DNA of 64,000 nt from the NCBI GenBank assembly GCA_039029315.1, contig JBCCGK010000025.1, positions 53,270 to 117,269 of the forward strand, in the 5' to 3' direction. The notes beneath the pieces were generated by a model. The model was not told the origin of the DNA, did not search any database, and saw nothing but the letters and a program-made list of their open reading frames with translations. Within the stretch, counting starts at the first letter, position 1; each line of letters starts with the position of its first letter. The DNA comes from JBCCCJ01 sp039029315. Lineage in GTDB: Bacteria > Bacteroidota > Bacteroidia > J057. Both the position numbers and the translations under genes were made by a program. Positions 1 through 8,707 of this stretch are shown here, in pieces.

Positions 1-662
1 ACATCCGGTTGCAAAATCTCTCCACAGGCCAGCCACAGCATTCCTTGCTTGTCCCGAACGATTCCGTTTCCCCCAATCCTGACGCGAATACTGTCGATGA
101 GTTGATCGGATTGGGGATCAAGGACAAAGAGATAAGGACGCTGCACATTGGTCACAAATACCTGCTCATTCACCAATACCATTTGCTCAGTCCATCCTTC
201 AATCGGGATCTTCCCACTGACAGATTGTGTGGCCAAATCCAGAACTGAGACTGCATTGGCGTATAGGTCAGAGACATAGGCTTTGGTGGACGAAATGCCC
301 AGGAAATATCTGGGTGAGCTGAGGCCATCAATTGTGCCGATGGATTCGAGACTCTCAGGATCTAGTAGCTCGATTTTCCCAGAATTGTTGACGACCAAAT
401 ACATTTTTCCATCGAATACGGTCATAGATTGCAGGACATCTCCCAAAGGAAATTGGTTAATGGCCTGAAAAAGGCCGGACTGAAGCATTTTCGTCTCTGG
501 GTCATATTTATCCAAAGAAGCATTGCCCCACTGAAAATTGCCCTCGTTGAGGACAAATACATGTCCAGACTCTGGTGCAGGTGGGTCTATGATCTCTGGG
601 GATTCTGGTGTACAGGACATCAGCAATAGCCATCCGGCCATCCAGACAAATCCTTTGTTCAT
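1..662 (-). CDS. Beta-propeller surface lipoprotein, YncE/DUF5074-like (partial, 3' end outside window)
   Basis: The visible N-terminal ~220 residues begin with a lipoprotein signal ending in LLLMSC (Cys about residue 17), so the protein should be lipid-anchored in the envelope. After it come repeated short blades of the YncE type: HVFVLNEGNF, KMYLVVNNSGKIELLD, KAYVSDLYANAVSVLD, QVFVTNVQRPYLFVLD. These read as a seven-bladed-propeller fold. Last visible gene of the cobalamin-riboswitch operon, 30 bases after the preceding gene. In Bacteroides the surface lipoprotein BtuG, also a propeller, hands cobalamin to BtuB; position and fold suggest a similar role here, but that is inference. An in-frame ATG nine bases upstream (671) is an alternative start. 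The C-terminus lies beyond base 1. Confidence 0.8.
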   Translation of the reverse strand, partial: MNKGFVWMAGWLLLMSCTPESPEIIDPPAPESGHVFVLNEGNFQWGNASLDKYDPETKMLQSGLFQAINQFPLGDVLQSMTVFDGKMYLVVNNSGKIELLDPESLESIGTIDGLSSPRYFLGISSTKAYVSDLYANAVSVLDLATQSVSGKIPIEGWTEQMVLVNEQVFVTNVQRPYLFVLDPQSDQLIDSIRVRIGGNGIVRDKQGMLWLACGEILQPD

Positions 663-692
663 GGGGGTCATAAGTCTATTCTTTTCATCCAG

Positions 693-1157
693 TCAAGGGG
701 TTTGTATGAGAATTTTTTGAGAAAGGGAAGAAGGTAGCTTATCCAGAACGCGAAGGATATACATAGTAGGAGATAGCTCCTCGGTCGACAGGTGAAACGA
801 GCGAATTCCCTTCTCAAGCTGATAGGATCTGACCAATTGGCCTTCTAAGGAAAATACTTCCACCTCTACAGGATGTTCTGTTGGCGTTCCGAACTGCACA
901 GTCACAGGATCTCCTTGCCTGACAAGTTGGGGAAAGATTTTCAAAGAAGTAGCCTTGCTCTCTTCTATCGAAACCTGAACATGAGTCAGACGAGCTTTTG
1001 CATAGCCATCTCCCTTTCCTCCTGTATAGGGGACTTGGGCTGTCATCCCTCCTGTGCAGAGAATCATCATGCTCCAGAGGCTTATCCAATAGATGTTGCT
1101 TTTGTGTTGGTCTGGATTGGCATTCATTTCGTTATCCTGCTTATAGTTCTTGTTCAA
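693..1157 (-). CDS. Small secreted protein with T9SS type A-like C-terminal tail
   Basis: 154 residues. A hydrophobic segment around residues 22-40 (IYWISLWSMMILCTGGMTAQ) looks like a signal peptide; an internal ATG (residue 11) could be the true start. The mature part opens with the GGKGDGYA motif often seen at the start of small Bacteroidota secreted proteins. It ends in a sorting-domain-like module (VEVFSLEGQLVRSY, then PTMYILRVLD and a basic end), expected to route it through T9SS. The start overlaps the preceding gene's stop by 4 bases, so translation is probably coupled. It has almost no body besides signal and tail, so it may be a small adaptor of the B12 surface complex; function is otherwise unknown. 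Confidence 0.75.
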   Translation of the reverse strand: MNKNYKQDNEMNANPDQHKSNIYWISLWSMMILCTGGMTAQVPYTGGKGDGYAKARLTHVQVSIEESKATSLKIFPQLVRQGDPVTVQFGTPTEHPVEVEVFSLEGQLVRSYQLEKGIRSFHLSTEELSPTMYILRVLDKLPSSLSQKILIQTP

Positions 1158-2638
1158 AAATCAACTGTTCGGACGCCTCTTCCGCCAGTCGTATTTCGTC
1201 GGAGAAAGGGCTGCAGTTCGTGATAAAAACGATCAGAAATCGCCAAATCCCGATAGGGTTCTATGATCCCGCTAAACCAGGCTCCCCCTCGATGAATCCC
1301 TCCATCTTCTAATGACCAGCTACTTACATTGGCTTCCCCCTCCTCTGTCAAGTGTCCGTCACCGTGGGTTCCTTCGAACAACAGCCCCAAGCTGTCAACG
1401 GTGACACATAGTTCCCATAAGTTGCCACTCATTTCGAGAACTCCATAATAGGTAGCGCCAATTTGAAGTCGATCACTACTATCGGTGCCACCAAAACCTG
1501 ATCGCAAGGGTCCGGCAGGTCCTGTATATCCATGACTTCCCAATCCTGTGATGGAATCTGCTACTTCAGTCACAGATTCGTCTTCTGTTCCATCCTGCAT
1601 CACGGTATTCGCATCAATGATATGCGGAGTCCCCCAGGCAAATTCTCCCGGAACAGCTCGTTCAGGACCTCGACAAATCTTTTCAAATTCCAATTCGGAC
1701 ATGGGTCGCAATCCAGCCCAATCGAGATATGCGAGCAAGTCTTTCCAACTAAGATAATTACAGGCTCTTGTTTGGCCATCGTCTACCTGATTGTATTGGC
1801 CATCCGTCTGTGCATCTGAGTTATAGAGAGCTGGTAAGTTGGGAGATTGTCCCGAAACCTCCAGCAGGATGCCATTGCGATTGGTGAGAATCCCATTGAG
1901 GGTCAAAGCTGCTGTTCCGGGAGCAGAAGCAGGAGATTGAGACGTTCTGTTGAGTTGTTGTTGATAGCTGAGGACGTTCAAAAAGTCTACATACTGAGCC
2001 TGGGAAAGTTCATATTTCATGGAATAGAGTGCCCCAAATCCTTTGGGATAGCGTGCAGGAATCTGCCCGTATATCGCGGCCTCACTCCCTACTGAGAGTA
2101 GACTATCCGGGATGGTTTGTTCATCTCCTATCCAAAATGGGCTGCCTGATTGTGCCTCTCGAAAGTGGTGGAAACTGCTACTATCTCCCAGCAAAAAACC
2201 GCCTTCAGGGATATACACCATTTCTATCCCATATATCTCAAGGTCCAGGGTTCCAAATGGCAGAGGAGCAGCTAATTCCAGTTCCAGCAGTGTAGGAGAG
2301 ATCTCGCCACTGCCAGGCATAGCTCTACGGACGAACAGGCCTTTTCCATCTTCCACAGCCTTACCTTCCAAGGGAAAGCCGACGATATGCGCCTGATCGA
2401 TGATCGAGAGATTCGCATGTTGCCAGGCACCACCTTCACTTCGATATTTCAAAAATATCCAAACTGCGTCATGATTCGATGGTCCTTCATCCAATCGCCA
2501 ACTATGTTCCCAGTTGACAGTAACCCCTATGTGCTGAGGATCGATCAGATGAAGATCGTGCAATTGGACATTGTTGGCCCATAACAGAATCGGACTGACG
2601 CACAGGCCAAAGAGGAAGATGGAAAAGGGTCTATTCAT
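1154..2638 (-). CDS. FGE-sulfatase (SUMF1)-fold secreted protein, probably non-catalytic
   Basis: 494 residues with a signal peptide (FSIFLFGLCVSPILLWA). The FGE-sulfatase fold is shown by MVYIPEGGFLLGD (about residues 140-152), YSMKYELSQAQYVDFLN, a middle block around ELEFEKICRGP, and the closing MSGNLWELCVT and IHRGGAWFSG segments. True formylglycine-generating enzymes carry two active-site cysteines just after the GGSW-like motif. Here that stretch (RGGAWFSGIIEPYRD) has none, so sulfatase-activating chemistry is unlikely and a binding or structural role is more probable. Lies one base after the upstream propeller gene and overlaps the downstream small T9SS gene by 4 bases, inside the B12 operon. 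Confidence 0.85.
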   Translation of the reverse strand: MNRPFSIFLFGLCVSPILLWANNVQLHDLHLIDPQHIGVTVNWEHSWRLDEGPSNHDAVWIFLKYRSEGGAWQHANLSIIDQAHIVGFPLEGKAVEDGKGLFVRRAMPGSGEISPTLLELELAAPLPFGTLDLEIYGIEMVYIPEGGFLLGDSSSFHHFREAQSGSPFWIGDEQTIPDSLLSVGSEAAIYGQIPARYPKGFGALYSMKYELSQAQYVDFLNVLSYQQQLNRTSQSPASAPGTAALTLNGILTNRNGILLEVSGQSPNLPALYNSDAQTDGQYNQVDDGQTRACNYLSWKDLLAYLDWAGLRPMSELEFEKICRGPERAVPGEFAWGTPHIIDANTVMQDGTEDESVTEVADSITGLGSHGYTGPAGPLRSGFGGTDSSDRLQIGATYYGVLEMSGNLWELCVTVDSLGLLFEGTHGDGHLTEEGEANVSSWSLEDGGIHRGGAWFSGIIEPYRDLAISDRFYHELQPFLRRNTTGGRGVRTVDF

Positions 2639-2639
2639 A

Positions 2640-4202
2640 TTATCGCTGAATCAGGAAACGTTTTTGCCAAAATTCGTCCTCATTGCTGCCCCTTAAGATA
2701 TAGAGGGAAGGGGGAAATTGGTTCACATCGAAGGTCTCCATCAAGGAAGTTGCCACCTCTCTTTGAAACAGAACTCGTCCTTGAAGATCCAGTATTTCTA
2801 TGTTTCCTGACCATGCTTGTTCCAGATATAGCTGCATCTTGTCATAAGCAGGGTTTGGAAAAAGGCTGAGATTGAGTTCTTCCGAGATATCCACTGCGCC
2901 AACTTGCCTGATATGCAGATAGACCCAGGCTGATGCAGAATCACCCCATTGGTCCAGCACTACATATTCCAGGCTATCCTCTCCCAAAAATCCAACATCT
3001 GGTGTATAGCAAATGTAATCCACATCGGGAATCGCCATGCCTTGCGTAGGGGGTGTCAGCAATTGCATGCCTATGCTTGGTAATTCTGGTGAATCTGGAT
3101 CTGCGTCATTGCTTCGCACAGCGATTTTGATTTGTTGGGCCATGCCAGTTGTATCATAATCATTCACTGCGATGGGCAAAACATTGTAAATCACTTCTGC
3201 GACTTCCGGGGAACTGCCCGTTGAGAAGGCTCCTATTTTGTTCCCCTGATTGTCATACACGCCTCCCAGGGAAAAAGAAAAGTAGTCTGTTTGGGTAATG
3301 TAAAATTGATCGCTCAGGGTATCATGAGCAAAGGCGGTGATGACCGTATCAATCAAATCAGCTGATATCACGGCCCTGTTGATCAGATCATAAGAAGCAA
3401 GACTTCCATTGATTATCGTATAAAGAATCCCTTCCTCATCCACTGAAAAGAGAGAGCCATAAGCTCCGGCGGCTATGTTGGCATTCGCGCTATCTGTTGT
3501 CCCCATCCCGGTGCTGAGATCGACAGTTGTAATGGTATTTGAGGCATTGTTGAGACCATACAAGACAGAATCCAACAAAACGAGCCTTCCCAAATCTTCA
3601 TCATTGGCATTTACCTCAAAAGTATCTACCACGGATAGGCTGTTTAGATCCAGTCTGATCAAGTATCCGGCAGAATCTTTGAAAGAAGGCGTAGGATAAT
3701 TCTGGGTGATATACACATCATTCCCGACCACAACAAAATCTTTTGCGGGCAAGGATATCGCAGGAATGCTGTCTATGAATGTCAAGGAGTGTCGATCAAA
3801 TACCCGAAAGTTATTGAGATAAGGCCCCACATGATTAAAGGGAAAATACCAGTTTCCTACCAGCAAATAATTGTCTGACAGCTCCATATGAATGGTGCTT
3901 GGAGCACCAAATGCAGTTGCTGCGATTCTGTCTCCAGAGATCAAATCATACAAAACAATGGAATCCTGAGCTGCGACATATGCTCTTGTTCCGTCGATGA
4001 GGGCATCCTGGACAGATCCTGTCTGTATGGTATCCACAGATTGCAAGCTCAGATCTACTGGGTCGAGGAGTTGCACATTGGCATTATCCGCTGGATTGCC
4101 AAAGCTTCCTCCATTGAGGAGCAACACTTTTTTGACTCGAACCTCTTGTGAATGGAGGGAAAGAACAGATAGAAAAAAAGCAAAAAATAAAACTTGTTTC
4201 AT
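2640..4202 (-). CDS. Secreted beta-propeller protein with cadherin-like module and T9SS type A tail
   Basis: 520 residues. Signal peptide (LFFAFFLSVLSLHSQ), then propeller-like repeats to about residue 335 (AYVAAQDSIVLYDL, YLLVGNWYFP, VYITQNYPTP). A cadherin/VCBS-like unit follows (VNDYDTTGMAQQ ... VRSNDADPDS ... DSLEYVVLDQWGD). The end is a classical T9SS type A domain with LSLFPNPAYDKMQLYL and SLYILRG. Its start overlaps the stop of the TonB receptor by 4 bases, so the two are translationally coupled. Predicted to be exported to the cell surface and attached there. By analogy with BtuG of Bacteroides it may present cobalamin to the receptor; that part is inference from fold and riboswitch control. 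Confidence 0.88.
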   Translation of the reverse strand: MKQVLFFAFFLSVLSLHSQEVRVKKVLLLNGGSFGNPADNANVQLLDPVDLSLQSVDTIQTGSVQDALIDGTRAYVAAQDSIVLYDLISGDRIAATAFGAPSTIHMELSDNYLLVGNWYFPFNHVGPYLNNFRVFDRHSLTFIDSIPAISLPAKDFVVVGNDVYITQNYPTPSFKDSAGYLIRLDLNSLSVVDTFEVNANDEDLGRLVLLDSVLYGLNNASNTITTVDLSTGMGTTDSANANIAAGAYGSLFSVDEEGILYTIINGSLASYDLINRAVISADLIDTVITAFAHDTLSDQFYITQTDYFSFSLGGVYDNQGNKIGAFSTGSSPEVAEVIYNVLPIAVNDYDTTGMAQQIKIAVRSNDADPDSPELPSIGMQLLTPPTQGMAIPDVDYICYTPDVGFLGEDSLEYVVLDQWGDSASAWVYLHIRQVGAVDISEELNLSLFPNPAYDKMQLYLEQAWSGNIEILDLQGRVLFQREVATSLMETFDVNQFPPSLYILRGSNEDEFWQKRFLIQR

Positions 4203-6124
4203 GAGGATTTTGACTTGGTTGAGGTGAAATATATGTTGAGGGAAAGGAGAACATTCCTTCCCGGCATGGCTCTGTTTTTGATGACTTGGTAGGATTGATT
4301 CCAGAGATTTCGGAGTTGAATACCTCCTACTGCCTTGAATCGGTAGAGACTTAACTGATAATTCACAAACAGATGTGCGAGTTGATAAGATGGCAGTGAA
4401 AACGCATTGTCAGTGCTGGTATATCGTCGCCCTGTCAGCTGGTGCACATATCGAAGGGACAGTCGGTTTATTTTCAGGAAAGCAGACAATCTCCCTTGAT
4501 GTTGGGGGGTATAAATCAGTTGTTTTCCCAAAGACAGATCTCTTAATTGATCTACCTTGGTGATGGTGGCTTTGGTTAGGGAATAGGCTGTTTCCAGATC
4601 AAGGGACCAGAAATTGTTCTGGATCTCTACTCGTCCAGTCCACTCACCTCCTCTGCTCCAGACATTCCGAAGATTTTCAGGGAACCAGTAAGTCGGACCC
4701 GGCCGCCATAAGATCCAGTCGTCGATTGTTTGAGAAAACACATGTGCACTTGATTTGAAACGCAACGATCCTTCTCCCCATTCTCCTTGAATCCCCACTT
4801 CCTGATGCCATCCATGCTCTGGAACAAGATCTGGATTGCCGCCAGGTGACCAATAGAGGTCATTGAAGGTTGGGATGCGAAATGTCCTTCCTACTTGCGC
4901 ACGTGCTTGAAGATGAGCGGATATCCTTCCGCGAAGACTGAGAGAAGGAACCGTGGGTATGGGTTGATCGGTCATCCATTCCTGTCTCAGACTCAGGACG
5001 GATTCCCAACGGTCAGAGGGCTCTGTCCAATGCCAAGCGACAAAAGCAGCCATACGGTGCTGTTGGGGTATATGTTCTCCATATCCATCTGCTCTTGCCT
5101 GCTGAAACATATGTGTCAAGCCCACTCGGATGCTGTGGCCTTTTGCTCCTTTCCATTCTCCCTCTACTTCATGCATCAATGTTTGATCCTGATTCTGTGC
5201 ATCAATCTCAGCCAAACTATCCTGAAAGTGTAGCTGCGTGCGCAAATATGCCATTCGAGCTTGCAACAGCAGTGTTTTCCCTTCTCTCTTCCATACAGCT
5301 GCGAGTCTGTCTGCGCGATCTTGTTGGGCTGCGAATCCCTGTCTGCTGCTAAGGGGGGGAGGAATCTCGCGATCACTTTGCTGATGCCAGAGCCACAGAC
5401 GCAAGACTTGTCGATCAGTCAATTGCATGCCGGCTTCCTGGAGCAAGCCCGTTTGCAGGAAGCTTGCATTGTGTTGTCGAAGGTCAGTTCCTGCTAGGCG
5501 AAAATCATTTCTGGCCTGATGCCGAAATAGCCTTGTCCGGCTATAGGCTTGCCTGCCTGCATAGATCAAATCTCCTCCGATCATCTGATCCCCAAAGCTC
5601 CCGCCTTGCGAGTGAATCCCGATCTTTTGCGTTTTTTGGAAATGGGTCGCATTGTCCAGGTGAATGGTGCCTCCTACAGCTCCACTTCCATAAAGAGAAG
5701 CTGATCCGCCGTATTGAAGCAGAATGTTATCCAGAAAAAAAGCTGGGATCAAGGCAAAATCCAACTGCCCGTTCATTGGGCTATTGAGCGAAAATCCATT
5801 CCAGTTTACTGCCGTATGACTGGCACCACCCCCACGGAGCGAACTGCTGGCCAAACTTCCCAATCCATAACTTTTGATGAAAAGATCGCTATGATCAGAG
5901 AGGATATCAGCCAAATTTTGCCCCGCCATCTCCTGGAGTAAGACTGAGTCTATTTCGACTGTTCGATGGCCCGGAGTCAGTTGCTCATGGCGATTGGCAG
6001 ATATTTGTACAGTGTCCAGTCCAGCCTCTTTCACCTCTGATTGTGCATAGAGGGCATGATCTGCTATGCAGAGTATATGTAGGAGGAGTATGGTCAGTAT
6101 AATCTGACAGGTGTTCTGCATCAT
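4199..6124 (-). CDS. btuB: TonB-dependent vitamin B12 receptor, BtuB-like
   Basis: 641 residues, outer-membrane transporter. A signal peptide is followed by a TonB-box-like DTVQISANR (about residues 38-46). The plug domain shows LADILSDHSDLFIKSYG, SLRGGGASHTAVNWNG and YGGSASLYGSGAVGGTI. A long beta-barrel rich in aromatic-ended strands follows, with RTFRIPTFNDLYWSPGGNPDL, the usual late-barrel signature of the BtuB/vitamin receptor group. The gene lies about 35 bases downstream of a full cobalamin riboswitch, which makes cobalamin or a related corrinoid the likely substrate; the substrate call rests mainly on this. First gene of at least five, all minus strand. Two adjacent ATG codons at the start; the first is used here. 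Confidence 0.92.
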   Translation of the reverse strand: MMQNTCQIILTILLLHILCIADHALYAQSEVKEAGLDTVQISANRHEQLTPGHRTVEIDSVLLQEMAGQNLADILSDHSDLFIKSYGLGSLASSSLRGGGASHTAVNWNGFSLNSPMNGQLDFALIPAFFLDNILLQYGGSASLYGSGAVGGTIHLDNATHFQKTQKIGIHSQGGSFGDQMIGGDLIYAGRQAYSRTRLFRHQARNDFRLAGTDLRQHNASFLQTGLLQEAGMQLTDRQVLRLWLWHQQSDREIPPPLSSRQGFAAQQDRADRLAAVWKREGKTLLLQARMAYLRTQLHFQDSLAEIDAQNQDQTLMHEVEGEWKGAKGHSIRVGLTHMFQQARADGYGEHIPQQHRMAAFVAWHWTEPSDRWESVLSLRQEWMTDQPIPTVPSLSLRGRISAHLQARAQVGRTFRIPTFNDLYWSPGGNPDLVPEHGWHQEVGIQGEWGEGSLRFKSSAHVFSQTIDDWILWRPGPTYWFPENLRNVWSRGGEWTGRVEIQNNFWSLDLETAYSLTKATITKVDQLRDLSLGKQLIYTPQHQGRLSAFLKINRLSLRYVHQLTGRRYTSTDNAFSLPSYQLAHLFVNYQLSLYRFKAVGGIQLRNLWNQSYQVIKNRAMPGRNVLLSLNIYFTSTKSKSS

Positions 6125-6159
6125 TTCGTCGCTTTTATCCCGAAAGCATGAATTCTATG

Positions 6160-6340
6160 CACCTGGCAGGTCTTCTGACTTACTCCACTTGTGCGTTGCC
6201 TTCCCATCCTGCAAATGAGGACAGTGGCCAGTAGATGGCACAAGTTTGCATGGAGCTTACAGCAGCGGGAACTGTTCAGGACTTACACCTGATTCCCTCT
6301 TCGTTTCGCAGGATGGGTATCCTTTGAAAACCCGATGCCT
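6160..6340 (-). ncRNA. Cobalamin (AdoCbl) riboswitch
   Basis: Read on the minus strand, the leader contains the canonical elements in order: GAATCAGGTGTAAGTCCTGA, then CAGTTCCCGCTGCTGTAA, the CCACTG core, GGGAAGG, and a B12 box AGTCAGAAGACCTGCC (6180-6165). It starts just after a consensus promoter and ends about 35 bases before the BtuB-like start codon. Cobalamin riboswitches repress their operons when the vitamin is plentiful. No clear intrinsic terminator separates it from the start codon, so control is more likely by blocking translation initiation. Confidence 0.96.
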
Positions 6341-6342
6341 TG

Positions 6343-6376
6343 CAAAAGTAGACTTTTCCTGGAATAATCCAACCAA
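6343..6376 (-). promoter_or_regulatory. Bacteroidota-type promoter of the B12 operon
   Basis: On the minus strand TACTTTTG (6350-6343) matches the TAnnTTTG -7 element. TTGG (6372-6369), 18 bases upstream, or the adjoining TTGG at 6376-6373, matches the -33 element. Transcription would begin near 6336, right at the 5' edge of the riboswitch. Confidence 0.7.
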
Positions 6377-6522
6377 TAACTTGAGAGGCTTCTCTCTGGA
6401 CACTTCGATTGAATTGTTTAATCTGCTGAATTCCATCCTTCTGCCTGCTCCTGAATTTCTTCGAAAAACTTGGCAGACTAGGGAAAATCCCCTAGTTTCA
6501 GCGGAATTGACGCTAAGGCCTC

Positions 6523-6747
6523 ACTATGACAACTAATGCTACTTCTCTTCGCCCCAAACCAAGGTTGAGTTTTTGGGAAATCTGGAACATGAGTTTTGGG
6601 TTTTTGGGGATACAATTTGGGTTTGCCCTTCAAAACTATGACAACTAATGCTACTTCTCTTCGCCCCAAACCAAGGTTGAGTTTTTGGGAAATCTGGAAC
6701 ATGAGTTTTGGGTTTTTGGGGATACAATTTGGGTTTGCCCTTCAAAA
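6523..6747 (+). repeat. 112-bp exact tandem duplication over the transporter's 5' end
   Basis: Bases 6523-6635 reappear without mismatch at 6635-6747, a period of 112 bases. The unit starts at ACTATGACAACTAATGCT and ends at GCCCTTCAAAA, so it holds the start codon and first 37 codons of the transporter. Since 112 is not a multiple of three, the first copy runs into a stop. The absence of any difference points to a very recent event or an assembly artefact. Confidence 0.97.
6526..6648 (+). pseudogene. Truncated duplicate of the transporter N-terminus (40 codons)
   Basis: The first copy of the tandem duplication encodes the same 37 residues as the functional start (MTTNATSLRPKPRL...) and then Y-D-N-stop in the shifted frame. 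Its stop lies 11 bases past the ATG of the intact copy at 6638, so ribosomes ending here could restart on the real gene. It keeps the original upstream leader, while the intact copy now has duplicated coding sequence in front of it. Confidence 0.8.
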
Positions 6748-8191
6748 TGCGAATGTCAGTCGGATATTCGAAACGCTTGGGGCAGACATCGAGCAAATTC
6801 CTATTCTATGGATTGCGGCTCCGCTGACTGGTCTGATTGTCCAACCGATCATTGGATATTTCAGTGATAGAACCTGGAATCGTCTGGGAAGAAGAAGACC
6901 CTATTTTCTGGCAGGAGCGATCCTGGCATCCCTTTCATTGGTACTCATGCCCAATTCGTCCGTTCTTTGGATGGCTGCGGGAATGCTATGGATCATGGAT
7001 GCGTCAATCAATATTTCCATGGAACCATTTCGTGCTTTTGTCGGAGACAATCTCTCCTCTTCTCAGCGAACGACTGGTTTCGCGATGCAAAGTTTCTTTA
7101 TAGGTGTTGGCGCTTATGTTGCTTCCTACTTACCCTATATGTTGTCCAATTGGTTCGGGATCACCAATACAGCTCCTGAAGGTGTGATTCCTCCTCATGT
7201 AAAGCTCTCCTTCTATATAGGAGGGGCTATATTCTTATTATCAGTTCTATGGACGGTATTTCGGTCCAAAGAATATTCTCCTGATGAGATGGCCAGTTTT
7301 TCTGACAATGTGGGCCACGATCTGTATGAAAAGCCAGCCAAAACCTCTGAGGAACATCATCGGTTGGGGAGGGGACAAAGCATGTGGGGGGCTATATTGA
7401 TTCTGATTGGCCTGGTGGCAGCCTACATTTTTTCGACTCAGGATCTTGACAAACAACTATATATCTTTTCAGGTCTGTTGATTGTAGGAGGAGGCATGGC
7501 TTTGGTATCAGGCCTTATGCAACAAAGAGGCATCAATCATAATTCTTTTGTCGGAATGATCAATGATGTGGTTGGGATTCCCAAGACCATGATGCAACTG
7601 GCAATTGTGCAATTTTTTAGCTGGTTTGCGCTTTTTGCCATGTGGATTTACACCACTTCTGCGGTTACTTCCCACATTTATGGCACCACGGATACAACTT
7701 CTCAAGCCTACAATGACGGAGCGGATTGGGTGGGAGTGATTTTTGCCTTTTACAATCTTGTTGCTGCCATTGCTGCATTTGGTTTGCCTGTTCTGGCCAA
7801 ATATACCAATAGGAAGGTTACCCATATGATTTGTTTGGTTCTGGGGGGCATAGGATTGATCTCCATTTACTTCGTGAGTGATCCTGCTCTGTTGCGACTC
7901 TCTATGGTTGGGGTGGGCATTGCCTGGGCCAGTATTCTATCCATGCCTTATGCTATCCTGACTGGCTCCTTACCTCCTGCCAAAATGGGCTATTTCATGG
8001 GAGTATTCAACTACTTCATTGTGATTCCCCAATTGGTTGCAGCAGCCATTCTTGGAGCCATCGTTGGTTCAGTATTCGGTGGGGAAGCGATTTATGCACT
8101 GATAATCGGAGGAGTGAGTATGATTCTGGCTGGTCTGTTGTCGCTCTGGGTACAAGATGATGATGATCCTTCCCAAATCAAGCAGGCGTAA
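6638..8191 (+). CDS. MFS sugar transporter, SLC45/sucrose-maltose symporter type
   Basis: 517 residues, about 12 hydrophobic segments. The loop after helix 2 reads GYFSDRTWNRLGRRRPYF, the MFS loop 2-3 motif in the form typical of the SLC45/GPH sucrose and maltose proton symporters. Helix 1 carries MSFGFLGIQFGFALQNANVSRIF, also characteristic of this family. A large loop around residues 225-255 separates the two halves. The start at 6638 was chosen because the family-like N-terminus begins there; a longer reading from 6596 would only add duplicated bases in the wrong frame. Probably imports a disaccharide; the substrate is not determined. Next gene is 23 bases downstream, same strand. Confidence 0.88.
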   Translation: MTTNATSLRPKPRLSFWEIWNMSFGFLGIQFGFALQNANVSRIFETLGADIEQIPILWIAAPLTGLIVQPIIGYFSDRTWNRLGRRRPYFLAGAILASLSLVLMPNSSVLWMAAGMLWIMDASINISMEPFRAFVGDNLSSSQRTTGFAMQSFFIGVGAYVASYLPYMLSNWFGITNTAPEGVIPPHVKLSFYIGGAIFLLSVLWTVFRSKEYSPDEMASFSDNVGHDLYEKPAKTSEEHHRLGRGQSMWGAILILIGLVAAYIFSTQDLDKQLYIFSGLLIVGGGMALVSGLMQQRGINHNSFVGMINDVVGIPKTMMQLAIVQFFSWFALFAMWIYTTSAVTSHIYGTTDTTSQAYNDGADWVGVIFAFYNLVAAIAAFGLPVLAKYTNRKVTHMICLVLGGIGLISIYFVSDPALLRLSMVGVGIAWASILSMPYAILTGSLPPAKMGYFMGVFNYFIVIPQLVAAAILGAIVGSVFGGEAIYALIIGGVSMILAGLLSLWVQDDDDPSQIKQA

Positions 8192-8214
8192 CTTTTGGTT
8201 GTCGAGGGGATTAT

Positions 8215-8694
8215 GTGTCTAAAAACCCTATGCAGACGGTCATATTTGTCTTCACCAGTTTTTATTTGTTTTATTCTTCTCCTGCTGATTCAGAAGTTCA
8301 ATTTCAACAGGCAATGCTCAAACAGGTCAACCAACTTCGAGCTGCTGGATGTACATGTGGGGACCAGATCATGCCTCCCGCTCCAGCGGTTGTCTGGAAT
8401 GATCAATTGTCAGAAGCAGCACTGACACATGCACAGGATATGGATAGATATCATTTTATTGGCCATAAAGGACATGATGGCAGCAAAATCAGTGAGCGGG
8501 TGGCGCGAACGGCATATCCCTGGCGTGCTATAGGTGAGAATATTTCCTGGAATGCTTCTTCCCTGGATCAGGCCATGCTCGGTTGGAAAGACAGTCCTGG
8601 CCATTGCGTAACCATGATGAGTCGGAGTTTTCGGGAAATGGGAGCAGCCAGGCAAGGCAGGTATATGGTTCAGGTTTTTGGCAGGCAGTGGTAA
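8215..8694 (+). CDS. CAP-domain (SCP/PR-1, YkwD-like) secreted protein
   Basis: 159 residues. A hydrophobic N-terminus (VIFVFTSFYLFYSSPADS) is a signal peptide. The CAP fold is shown by LKQVNQLRAAGCTCG, the PAVVWNDQLSEAALTHAQDM helix, HFIGHKGHDGSKISERV, YPWRAIGENISWN and the closing GWKDSPGHCVTMMSRSFREMG. The two conserved His residues and the Glu of the CAP cavity are present in these motifs. Bacterial CAP proteins are extracytoplasmic and of mostly unknown activity. It lies between the transporter and a cytochrome gene, with gaps of 23 and 13 bases, likely one transcription unit. Confidence 0.88.
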   Translation: MSKNPMQTVIFVFTSFYLFYSSPADSEVQFQQAMLKQVNQLRAAGCTCGDQIMPPAPAVVWNDQLSEAALTHAQDMDRYHFIGHKGHDGSKISERVARTAYPWRAIGENISWNASSLDQAMLGWKDSPGHCVTMMSRSFREMGAARQGRYMVQVFGRQW

Positions 8695-8707
8695 TACATA
8701 CAACGGC

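Noticed and set aside
1154..2638. Active sulfatase-modifying enzyme
   Set aside because: The cysteines required for formylglycine formation are missing in the C-terminal motif, and no sulfatase gene is nearby.
6246..6536. 96-codon frame on the plus strand
   Set aside because: It lies antisense to the cobalamin riboswitch and its promoter and has no protein-like composition.
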